Shown: piece by piece, positions 11,316 to 21,065 of the stretch | How positions within the stretch are numbered: the stretch's first letter is position 1 | Layout: each line of letters starts with the position of its first letter | DNA from: Hedera helix | Taxonomy: Eukaryota > Streptophyta > Magnoliopsida > Apiales > Araliaceae | NCBI GenBank assembly: GCA_947179155.2 | Contig: OX359285.1 | Location: 9,291,731 to 9,355,730, forward strand | DNA length: 64,000 nt | Direction: 5' to 3' | The notes under the pieces: model-generated | Databases searched by the model: none | What the model saw: the letters and a program-made list of their open reading frames with translations, nothing else | Told to the model about the DNA's origin: nothing | Position numbers and translations under genes: made by a program

Positions 11316-13420
11316 TAAAATATGTGTGAAATGTGAGAGACTTTAAAAATAAATAAAAATATAAGAGAGAGAGAGAGAGAGAAAATAAGTTACATGTGAC
11401 ACAACCTTACGAACACAAGTTACTTTTCTCTATTTGCCATTATATATTATTAGTATATGTGTCACACACTATGTGTGTACAATAAAAAAAATTAAATATT
11501 ATAAAAGACGTGTAAGAAAATGGGCGAGAGATTTTAAGAATACATTAAAATGTAGGATAGAGAAAAAAAGTTACATATGTGCAATTAAAACACGTTAAAG
11601 AAAATTAAGGTGGAGGAGAAAAGAATTTTTTTTAAAGAGAAAATAAAAATAAAAATAGAAAGAAATTTTAAATTGTGACGGAACCTCAAGTGAGGGCAAT
11701 TATTTTTATCCCTCTCTCATTATAGAATAGATTTTCAAAACTTTAATAAATTATATTAATTTTAAATATAAAATTATTTTATATTAATCTTGAAAAGTCA
11801 AATTTGATCTTATATTTAAGTATGGAGATAGTTTAATCTAAATTATTTAAAAATGTTTACAAATTGACTCTTACTGCATATGGGTTTAGTTATTGGATTT
11901 TGGAGTTTTGAGAAGGGTCCTGAATGGCTTATTTGAACTTTGGGCCTTTATATATAGTGTTTGTGATGCGGGGAAACTAGTCTTATTTAGTTCGCTACAA
12001 AACCCGGCTATCAAAAGTGCATATCTAAGTACACCATCAATTATGGTAAAACGTTACCAATAATACTATGGTGATTAAAAAATAATTATAAAAAAATATA
12101 TAAAATAATGTGTATAATTATAATTGGTCATAATTTTGGATTAATTCGTGTATGGTAAAATATCTACTAATTATACTTTTGACACACCATTCTATAAATT
12201 ATATTTTGTAAGTGTAACAGTACTCAAATGTTAATCGAAGAAAAATGCATTATTATTCTTTATTTACTAGTATTGTCGACAATATCAGCCTGATTAAAAT
12301 TCAGCTGAATATTTATGAAAATTTAAAATGAAAAAACTAAAAAACTATCGAAATTCCGTCTTTGCTGTCATCCTTATTTGTTAAGAATAATTACTTGAAC
12401 TTATTTTTGGGGTGATATTAGGGATTTTTTTTATGGTTAAGTAGTATTGATTGTAGAGTTAATTATAGATTATAATTGAAGTGAATTGTATTTTTTATAT
12501 TTATATTATTACTTTTTTCCCTTATAATAATATTTTTTAGCAAAAAATTAAAGTGTTTTAGGAATTTTTTACCATTAAAATATGGTATTTCTATAGTCAA
12601 ATTGCATTTAGAAATAGATTTGACCGGTGAAAAGGGACAACTAACACCTTAAACGAGGCGCCTTTAATGAGATTGAGACTCGATCCCATGCTGTTTGCAT
12701 GGCAAACACGGAGGTATACCCCTGGTCGAAAGTAATCTGACTTAATTTGGGATTTAAAATAATATTTTTAAATAATATTTTTTTATGTTTGATATGTTTT
12801 TTATTAATTTTTATAGTCAAATTGATCATTCTTTAAATCAATATATCTTATTATTATTTAATATATATGTAAAAAGTCTATAAATATTATAAACTATATA
12901 AAATTTAGTACTAATCTCAATGTTTACTTTCTCGAAAATCTAAATATATATGTTTAATTATTAATTTTAAAAATGATTAATTTGATTACAAAAGTTAACG
13001 GGGAACTTTAATTTTGGGATTGAGGGAGTATTAATATTTTTTATTTAAATGAGGTTTTTTTTATATTGTTAATTTTTTTAGGTATTTAATATTTGTATTG
13101 GACTATGAGTCTTAAATGATTGATTGAGCTTATATTTTTATAAGGTCTTTTTTTACATGCATTATTTATGGTGTTTAAATTTTTTTTTTTTTTTTAAAAT
13201 AGGACCAAAGCCCAAGCATTTTTTTTATGCTATAGGGCCGCCCTGGTCAAAGGTAATCACTGTATACCTTTAAAATAAAAACGAAAAATGAGATTTTCTT
13301 AGTACAATTTTATTCAAGTATGTTCTTCTCTTTGCTAATTAATCTTCTGTATATTTAATTGAGAATTTTTTTCCATGAAGAATAACTCCCATATTATTTG
13401 ATAGAGATAAGAGTTCTTGA
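11316..13420. other. Gene-poor AT-rich DNA, no gene seen
   Basis: No convincing gene. A GA microsatellite sits at about 11,371-11,392. The CACACACTATGTGTG phrase recurs at 11,462. A slightly GC-richer stretch at about 12,650-12,735, and another at 13,200-13,260 containing GGGCCGCCCTGGTCAAAGGT, look like worn transposon or gene remnants that I cannot assign. A Stowaway-like end (GATTGAGGGAGTA) occurs near 13,020-13,032 without a visible partner. Confidence 0.45.
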
Positions 13421-13429
13421 AGTTTTGCA

Positions 13430-13433
<4 letters not shown>

Positions 13434-13514
<81 letters not shown>
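13434..13514. repeat. Compound (TC)n(TA)n microsatellite
   Basis: About 33 bases of TC repeat run directly into about 48 bases of TA repeat. It is likely polymorphic in length. The open reading frame across it is low complexity and not a gene. Confidence 0.95.
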
Positions 13515-13517
<3 letters not shown>

Positions 13518-13589
13518 CATGGTCTTCAAAAGTAACAAATAAATCAAGATACTTAATAAAAGATAAAGTAAAATGTTATACTAAGTTTA

Positions 13590-14130
13590 TTTCGAAGGAA
13601 TAGAATGAGTGAAGGAAGGAAATAGAGAAGGGAATAAAATAGAGAGTGAAATAAAATAAAGAAAGGAATGGAATGGAAAGTGAAATGATTCATTCAATTC
13701 TAGCTGGAATAAGTCATTTCATATGAATAAAATTTATAAATTTGGAAGAGATGAAAATGGTCCACTCCATTTCACTAGAGCAACCAAACACATATCTATT
13801 TTTTTTTCATTCCATTCTCATTTTCATTCCTTTAATTTAAACGTAGCATTACAGTTGAAGGTAACAAAATTATTAATAGAGGAAACATTTATGTTGCGTT
13901 TGGATTAAAAGAATGAAATGAGTGAATGAATTGAATAGAGAAGGGAATGAAATGAAGAGTGAAATAATTAACTTCATTTCAGGTGGAATAAGTCATTTCA
14001 TATCCTCCTTTAAGGAATAAAATTCATAAATTTAGAAGGGATGAGAATTGTCCATTCCATTCTAATAAAACAATTAAACAAATTTTTTTCATTCAATTTA
14101 CACGTTTATTTTTTCAATTCAAACATAAGA
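13590..14130. repeat. Two tandem copies of a MITE-like AT/GA-rich element
   Basis: 13,600-13,860 and 13,910-14,130 share the same order of blocks: GAATGAGTGA-type purine stretch, GGTGGAATAAGTCATTTCATAT, AAATTTATAAATTTGGAAG, then GTCCATTCCATT and a pyrimidine-rich end with TTTTTCATTC. The purine-rich left end and pyrimidine-rich right end (GAATGAAATG versus CATTCCATTC) are inverted relative to each other, as in hairpin-forming non-autonomous DNA elements. The phrase TTGCGTTTGGATTAAAAGAA at about 13,894 looks like an element terminus. Confidence 0.55.
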
Positions 14131-14945
14131 TTAACATTTGGCCAATCTAAAAGTGCCCTAGAAGATAGGGAGTTCCTAAGATCCACATATTATTTCACGG
14201 CATCTTCTAAAATGACAATAGGTGGACTTGCAGGGACACTTTTTAGTTGTCATAATGTCTTCGTTTGCTCAGTGCCTTGGCTTTTCCAATGTGCTTGGGA
14301 TCAAATCCCTTTTGATATTTTCTTCTTCCTCTTCCTTAATTTTAGAAGATGTCTGCTTTGTTTTATTTGTTCGACCTATATACAAGAAAAGAGTTGATCT
14401 TAGCATTTTAGAAAACTATCAGATAAATGAAAAGCTGGGAGGAAACCAGAACTGATCTAGTAGACTCAATAATAACTAAAAATTACCTTGTATTTAGGCT
14501 ACTTTTGGAAATTGGTAGCACAAATAAAGAGAAAAAGAAAAACAAATGTAAAAAGGGAAAAAATAATATTAATGAATATTAATTTAAGCCACCACAAGTA
14601 CTCTTGAGTCATATTTAGCGACCGCAAGTCCACTCAAATTACGATAACATTGATATTTTTGATAGAAATTTTAAGTGTTTTGTAGATCACAGTACATTCC
14701 AAATCCCACGTTATCAATACAGGATGTTTGATTCGATGATATAGAGATAGAAAAGAAAAATATTTGGAAGATAATCCATACGTTAACAACATGGTATTAA
14801 CCTTGTTTTTTTGATAAATGTATTAACCTAATGTGCTCAAAGGCATATGTATTACAAAATTCGAAGTATGCTTCAGGTGGTCCGATTTACAATTTCAAAC
14901 AAAAAGAGCCCTCTTGTTTTTGTCCGGAGAAATATCTTACACTCA
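14131..14945. other. Upstream intergenic DNA of the germin-like gene
   Basis: No gene is assigned. The part at 14,150-14,460 is less AT-rich and has short open frames in several phases, but I recognise none of the peptides and it may be a decayed gene fragment. The rest is AT-rich and could contain distal promoter sequence. Confidence 0.4.
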
Positions 14946-14999
14946 CATGCATCACACCCCACAAATCTGTCGTTTCCTAGTATATTAACCATGCACGTG
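14946..14999 (+). promoter_or_regulatory. RY (CATGCA) and G-box (CACGTG) elements of the germin-like promoter
   Basis: CATGCAT lies at 14,946-14,952, and CATGCA at 14,990-14,995 overlaps CACGTG at 14,994-14,999. RY elements bind B3-domain factors and G-boxes bind bZIP/bHLH factors in plants. They lie about 150-200 bases before the start codon. Another CATGCA occurs at 15,106-15,111, but this is in the likely leader. Activity is inferred from position only. Confidence 0.5.
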
Positions 15000-15079
15000 A
15001 AACTCTGCATGTCATTGCCATATCTTTCAACAACCAATACCATGGCTCGAAAAAATATCCACCCCATATTCCATCGCTC

Positions 15080-15088
15080 TATATAAAT
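15080..15088 (+). promoter_or_regulatory. TATA box of the germin-like gene
   Basis: TATATAAAT ends 59 bases before the ATG at 15,148. With a transcription start about 30 bases downstream, the 5' leader would be roughly 35-40 bases, which fits a compact plant promoter. Confidence 0.65.
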
Positions 15089-15147
15089 GCCAAACCCTAG
15101 AAAGCCATGCACCTAAACCCTAGAATTAATTTAATTAACTAGCCAAA

Positions 15148-15777
15148 ATGTTCCTCCCACTCCTCTTCATTTTCACAATCATATTTTCCACCTCAAATGC
15201 ATCCGTGCAAGATTTCTGCGTCGCCGACCTGTCGCTCCCCGACGGACCTGCCGGATACCCTTGCAAGAAGGCTGCCAGCCTTTCCGAAAAGGATTTTGTT
15301 TACTCGGGCCTCGGAGTTGCCGGAAATACCACCAATCTCATCAAAGCTGCCGTGACTCCGGCATTTGTAGCCCAATTTCCCGCTGTGAACGGTCTAGGCA
15401 TATCCCTAGCCCGGTTAGACCTAGCCGTGGGCGGTGTTATTCCAATGCACACGCACCCGGGTGCATCCGAGGTCCTAATTGTTATACAAGGGACAATTCT
15501 TGCTGGTTTTATTTCCTCGACTAACAAGGTTTTCTATAAATCCCTAAACAAAGGGGATATTATGGTATTCCCACAAGGTTTATTGCATTTCCAAATAAAT
15601 TCCGGAAAAGGACCGGCTCTTGCATTTGCTAGTTTTAGCAGTGCTAATCCGGGACTTCAAATTCTTGATTTTGCCCTGTTTGGGAATGAATTGCCAACGG
15701 AATTGGTGACGAAAACGACTTTTATTGATGCTGCAGTAGTGAAGAAGCTCAAGAGTATTCTTGGTGGGACTGGTTAA
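15148..15777 (+). CDS. Germin-like protein (cupin; auxin-binding-protein ABP19/20-like subfamily)
   Basis: The gene is an intact intronless frame of 209 residues, the usual size for germin-like proteins. Residues 1-18 form a hydrophobic secretion signal ending in SNA, so the mature protein starts near SVQDFCVADL. Cys24 and Cys39 fit the conserved germin disulfide. NTT at 60-62 is an N-glycosylation site. The cupin metal ligands are His101, His103 and Glu108 (PMHTHPGASE, germin box 1) and His147 (PQGLLHFQ, box 2). KGD at 135-137 occupies the position of the common germin RGD/KGD loop. The family is apoplastic, forms manganese-binding oligomers, and has members with superoxide dismutase or oxalate oxidase activity; the sequence here cannot tell which. 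The ABP19/20-like placement rests on overall resemblance. The ATG chosen is the one that opens the signal peptide, 59 bases after a TATA box. It is the only apparently functional protein gene in the window. Confidence 0.93.
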   Translation: MFLPLLFIFTIIFSTSNASVQDFCVADLSLPDGPAGYPCKKAASLSEKDFVYSGLGVAGNTTNLIKAAVTPAFVAQFPAVNGLGISLARLDLAVGGVIPMHTHPGASEVLIVIQGTILAGFISSTNKVFYKSLNKGDIMVFPQGLLHFQINSGKGPALAFASFSSANPGLQILDFALFGNELPTELVTKTTFIDAAVVKKLKSILGGTG

Positions 15778-17122
15778 GCTCATCTCTAATAATTATTTGA
15801 GTCTCTTTACTTGAATTCGTTTCTTCTGAATTTGTTAAAATCTTGGTGACTGTTTTGTTTGTTTGTTTGTTTGTTTCTTCTTGTGATTGATTCAAGGTCG
15901 TCAGAATAAGAATTTTCTATTGTACTGGTAGTTGTGGTTTCTTAGTTTATCACATGACCTTGAGTGTCTAGTGATTTTTTTTTTTCGATGTCAAAAAGTA
16001 AGTTCAATGAGTACAATAACAATTATATTTCTTTGAACACACATATCGTTATGTTATTTGAACAAATTCTCGAACATTGGATGGCTTAGATAGATTTATG
16101 CATGGCTAGAGATGTATTAATTAATCATCAATTAAGCTCGATCAATACACACACACACACACATACTGCACATTTTTTTTAATATATAAATCTGTTATTT
16201 TTAAAATTGAAAAAGTCTCATTTGACTTTTTAATATTTAGACAAAAATACATAAAGCTTTTTATGATTGTTTTTAATTCAATTGATATTTAACCCAATAT
16301 ACACAATAGTACCAAAATAATAAATTTAGTAATCATTCTAATATATTTCTATCACCAAAATGATAAAGTTTTTAGATAAGAATACATCAATGGTACACAT
16401 TGTCACAATGAGATACCATAACCTTATCTCCTTATGTACATATGTGGTCTAAGCTTCTCAACAGGTCAATTATATATCTTCAAAACACTCTTGCGCAGAA
16501 GGTGTAATATAGTTTTAATTATACAGTTAACATTGGTTCCATCCACTAATTCGGGTAAATTAGAGATATATTTAAAATCCAAAGAGAAATTCACTTGTTG
16601 TGAATATTACAAACCAATTGATCTATCTGAGCATACGTATCCTTAACTTTTCTATTTATATTTCGACTTGTGACTTTATTCATTATTCATTACAAGTAAC
16701 ATCCTAAATTTTAGTTTTGTACCTATATGTAACATATGTGTTGAGCTTTTGGCCCCTAAACTAAGTTGAGTATGAAATTGTAGATGCATATTCAGAATCA
16801 TCACTGGTAAAAATTCTTCCCCTTCACATGCATATGGATATAATTAGAATGGGAATTTGGATTTGCTAATTATTATTGTCTGTTCAAATTTGTTGAGCTA
16901 TGAGAGATATATAGCGCATAACTATCTTGTTTTCGTTCATAGGTCTTCAAAGTATCTATACACTTTCAAGTCTTAACAAAAGAAATATCAGAAACACCTT
17001 TCATTTGCATAATTAATTTGGTAACAATTATATATATGGATAAGAAAGATGAGAAAGATTGTTAATGCACATGCTAAATTAAGTTGGGCACAACAATTTT
17101 CAACATGTAAAATTGTATTGAT
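15778..17122. other. 3' flank of the germin-like gene
   Basis: No gene seen. A TTTG microsatellite lies at about 15,856-15,876 and a CA microsatellite at 16,147-16,164. Possible polyadenylation signals (for example AATAAG near 15,906) follow the stop codon. The interval ends at the left LTR of the Tat-type retrotransposon. Confidence 0.5.
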
Positions 17123-17382
17123 ATTTGGTCTGCGTATTTATTACCACTAATGGACCGCTTATATTGGCCTTCGCCCTTGTTCCTTATCATGTCTAGTGTG
17201 CGCGCACAAGAGAGCCTTTTGGGTCTGATAAGCTTGGGTTAGAATTCTTGTCACTTTTGGAAAATTAATTAGTTACCATATCTAATCCTAATTGGTATGG
17301 AAGTTACCTATTCAGCAGTGACTAGGATAACAGTTACATTCTCCAACTATGTTTTTGAGATACGATTCCTAATAGGAGTCCT
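17123..17382 (+). repeat. Tat 5' LTR, first part
   Basis: Matches 42,911-43,173 (for example CACTAATGGACCGCTTATAT and TTACCTATTCAGCAGTGA). Ends with the GTCCT target duplicated by the Copia-like insertion at 17,383. Confidence 0.85.
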
Positions 17383-17633
17383 TGTTAGTTCCCAGAGGCA
17401 CACAAGTGATCTAGAAGGGGGGGGGGGGGGGTTGAATAGATCTCTTATAAATCTTTTTCTTATAAGATTGAGTTCAAAGATTTAATAGCAATTAATAAAC
17501 TTAATTAAGATTTGTTTGCACAGCGGAAATTAGTTTGAAAGACACCCCTTATAGTTTTGTAAAACTTCTCCGTTGAGTTTAAGATTATTTAGAAGAAAGT
17601 CACTTGTTAAGTAAACTAATTCACAGTCATATG

Positions 17634-17703
<70 letters not shown>

Positions 17704-19715
17704 ACAGAATGTAAATGACTGAATGTAAATGACACCAGAGAGTTTAAAGTGGTTTGGAGACTGAATAACTCCTACTCCACTCTTCTACTACAACGAGTAG
17801 GAAATCTACTAAGGATGGTTCATACGGAACCCTTCAAGCTCATTAGCCTGGAAACTCTGGTTCACTAAGAACCCTTCAAATCCAGCAGGTTTGGTTAGTT
17901 TAGTCACAAAGACAAGGACATTACTGCCCTCTTCAAGTCCAGCAGACTTGGCTCCTTTAGTCACTATGACAAGGACAACTGCCCTCTTCAAGTCCAACAG
18001 ACTTGGCTCCCTGATCATTTGAAAGAGGTTGAAGTTGCTACTGAGTTGTACTTTAAGTCCTATTGTCTTTAAACACTCAGTAGCAGGGTGTGATCATTCC
18101 TGGGATAATATTGAGTTCGGCAATGATGCTTGACTTCTTTATATGCTCAATATCTTCTTGTGATCACCCATGGTGCTGCTAGGCTTTTGTACTTCAGCTC
18201 CTTTGGGTCTTGATAACTTCTCGAGATGAATTCCTGAGATGACTGTGATGCTCCTTTCTTTTGGTACTCAGTTGTTCCTTCTTATTATAGACAGATTATA
18301 GCTTCTCGAGATGGGCTTCTGAGATGACTGTGATGCTCCTTCCTTTTGGTACTCAGTTGCTACCATGTATGTATCAAGTTGGCGTTTAAGCTTCTCTCTT
18401 CCATGTGCCTAGCAGCTCTGAACACTTCTTTTGTAATAGAGTTATATATCTCTATGTCTTTCTCAATTCAGTGTTAGTGTTCTGATGGATCGTAGAGTCC
18501 TTCAGCATCTTCATTTTCTGTTCCACTCTACGATCGGTTGTTGTCTACCATCATATCTCTCGTGTATATTTTTCAACAACAACTTTTCTGTTTGTTATGT
18601 AAGCCTTTATAACTCTGAGCAAATTTTACCGTTGAAAGAAATCCCGTTGGTTTCCTTTGGCTTTGTGCATATCTTTAATATCTTCGATGTTGACTTTCTT
18701 GCCGCTTGTGACAGTGCTTTTCCATTTTCTGACATGTTCTGATATATTGACCTGTAGCTCCGCTTTCTCTGACTTTATAGCCGTTGCACTCCCAGAGTTG
18801 TTCAGCAAGGATTATTATTTCCTTTGTTAATTAATCTTCTGATTCATCAATGAATACCTTTCTTGACTTTTTGAACCAACAGCTCTGATGCATTCAGAGA
18901 TGTCCCATTGGTCTGACTTTATTCATCATTTTCCTGAGCAGTGGGTCCTGACTTATAGTCGTTTGGGCACAACGTCTACTACGACTCTGACATGCATCTG
19001 TATCTCAACAGTACTTAATCTTTCTTTAATCGGGGCGAGGAGAATTCTCTTTTCTCTTGCACCATATAGCCGTTCTGTTAGTCTACTTGTCCTGACCTGC
19101 TTAACGAATTCGTTGAGTGATAGACTGTCTACTTTGTTTCTGCGAATTCAGCTTCATGAATGTTACTTGAGGTATGTCAAGTGAAACGTTGAGTTAGAAC
19201 GATCTTTTCTCTAACTCTGCGACCTTGTTGCTCTGGTCAGATCGTAGAGTTTGTGCTTGCAATGCTTTGCTTTGATTTCGTTCTACGATCTTGTAGGTTT
19301 GATCAGATCGTAGAGTTAGTTAACTGTAGTGCTTTTTAGTGGAATCGTTGAGTTGCAGTCTGTGTTGCTTCATCCTTTAATTCTACTCGACAATTGTTCC
19401 ATGTGTATAGCAATCTTCTGTATTGCCTTGTTATTTTGTTCCACTCTACGATCTCTTCTATCTGCATACATTCCAATCCTTGTAAGCTTGCTCAACAATT
19501 TTACTCTACGATTTTGCTAGAGAGTGTGTATCGTAGAGTACATTTCTTCTCTGGTTCAGCGTTATCTGCAGGCTAGCTTGGCTGTCTGTTCGACGATCGT
19601 AGAGTTCAGTTCTACGATTTGTACTTGAACAGTTCTTTAACTTTACTTGTATATCCTGTAGACTTCTTGCATATCTGTCTCTCTTTGATGATTGTAGAGT
19701 TATCCTGGTAAGGAG

Positions 19716-19735
19716 TCGTAGAGTTAACTCTACGA
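19716..19735. repeat. 20-bp perfect palindrome within the left LTR
   Basis: TCGTAGAGTTAACTCTACGA reads the same on both strands. It is two head-to-head copies of the dispersed LTR motif. The same palindrome occurs at 31,840-31,859 in the other LTR. Confidence 0.95.
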
Positions 19736-20309
19736 TTTATACAGAATAGTTGAGTCTTCTTTGAAAGAAATCGCAGTGTCCGTTCTACGATCGTATAGAC
19801 TGATCAACCTAACAGATTTGATCTTTTCTAACTAAGTCCTTTCTTATATTATTACATCATTACATATTGAAAGGACTTTTACAGACTTTGACATACACGA
19901 ATACATCAATGATTCATTCTTATGCTACTCTGCTAATATCATACGTCTTTTATGCAGAGTGACTTCTATTGAAAGATCAACCTAACATTTCTGATCTTTA
20001 AAATCTAAGTCCTTTGTACACATATATCTAAAAAAGGACTTTACAACTTTTTAATCCGATAACTTTCATTCTTTTTAATAAGCAGCAGATAGTTTATAAC
20101 AAGATCATATTTGTGCTATACAAGTGTGTGCACATCACAGTATTTAAGATAGATAATATATATCATACACCCACAACAATGTAAGTACATAATTAGATTA
20201 ACATATAATCACTTTGTCAAATAACTTTTTAAACACTTTTTAGACAAGCTGTGCACATAAAAACAAGTAGAACATCTACACACTTTTTCAGATTCACATT
20301 ATATATCAA

Positions 20310-20510
20310 TCATGACAATCAATCATGTAAGCACATAAACACTTATAATCAATCATGTAAGCACATAAACACTTTCAGAGTATCTAAGCACATAATCAAT
20401 TAAGCACATAAGCACATTAACACATATAATTAATCATGTAAGCACATAAACACTTTCAGAGTATCTAAACACATAATCAATTAAGCTCATAAGCACATTA
20501 TAAAATTACT
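20310..20510. repeat. Tandem repeats based on ATGTAAGCACATAAACACTT
   Basis: Units such as AATCATGTAAGCACATAAAC and TCTAAGCACATAATCAATTA recur with short (about 30-base) and longer (about 110-base) periods. The block is mirrored at 32,440-32,640 in the other LTR. Confidence 0.8.
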
Positions 20511-20592
20511 TTGTCAAATAACCATATAAGCACATTTGGCCCAGTCCTTTTTGCACAACAGTCATCATCATCAAATCAAACATCATTCAACA

Positions 20593-20603
20593 ATCTCCCC
20601 CTA
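20593..20603 (-). promoter_or_regulatory. Polypurine tract of the Copia-like element
   Basis: TAGGGGGAGAT on the minus strand lies directly before the LTR start TGTTGAATG. This is the standard position of the plus-strand primer of an LTR element. Confidence 0.85.
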
Positions 20604-21065
20604 TTTGATGATGACAAAACTAATAGACTTATTTATAAGACATTCATATAATGCATCTATTTGACAGGTAAATTATGTCTTACGATACAGTGAAATACTG
20701 TATGGCTAGTGCAAAAGGATGATTTTATTAAATGAGCATTTTTACAAAAGGTTATACATACTTACAGCTGCTCTTTATGTTTTAACTTTTCTCCCACTCA
20801 GTTTTGCTTAGCTGTCTTCCTCTTAGCTGGTTGAATCTGATCTTCATAGCTCCCCCTTAGTTGTCTCCCCCTCAGTTGGTTGCTCCTCCTTCTTCATAGC
20901 TCCCCCTGTATTCTCTCCCCCTTTTTGACATCATCAATTATGTAAGTAAATTTTCATGGTCCATAGAGTGTTGGGACTCTATGACTGGAGAATTGGTATT
21001 TTGAGAAATGTTTGCAAAGTTTTGGGACTTTACGAACAGGGAGGTGGTGCAGGGTGATTAAGAGT

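Larger units (their letters stand above)
17383..20592 (-). repeat. Copia-like element, left (3') LTR, 3.2 kb
   Basis: TG...CA ends. Contains a G-run (about 17,418-17,432), a long AT microsatellite (17,637-17,701), a ~55-bp unit repeated about three times (17,871-18,012, units with CTTCAAGTCCAGCAGACTTG), an ~80-bp duplication (about 18,221-18,360), many GATCGTAGAGT/ACTCTACGATC motifs (18,488-19,795), and an AAGCACATAA-rich tandem region (20,310-20,510). Short open frames here are repeated in the other LTR and are not genes. Confidence 0.9.

Noticed and set aside
13335..13547. Frame with alternating I/Y and R/E residues across the TC/TA microsatellite
   Set aside because: Pure microsatellite translation, no gene.
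14873..15112. 79-codon minus frame upstream of the germin-like gene
   Set aside because: Overlaps the promoter (TATA, G-box), has no recognised motif, and is opposed by a plus frame of equal length.
18485..19576. Several 60-98-codon frames in the Copia-like LTR, repeated at 30.6-31.7 kb
   Set aside because: They occur identically in both LTRs because the LTRs are copies, lack recognisable domains, and overlap on both strands.
20310..20510. CRISPR-like array of AAGCACATAA repeats
   Set aside because: Units and spacing are irregular, the sequence lies in a plant LTR, and spacers are not unique; it is an ordinary tandem repeat.
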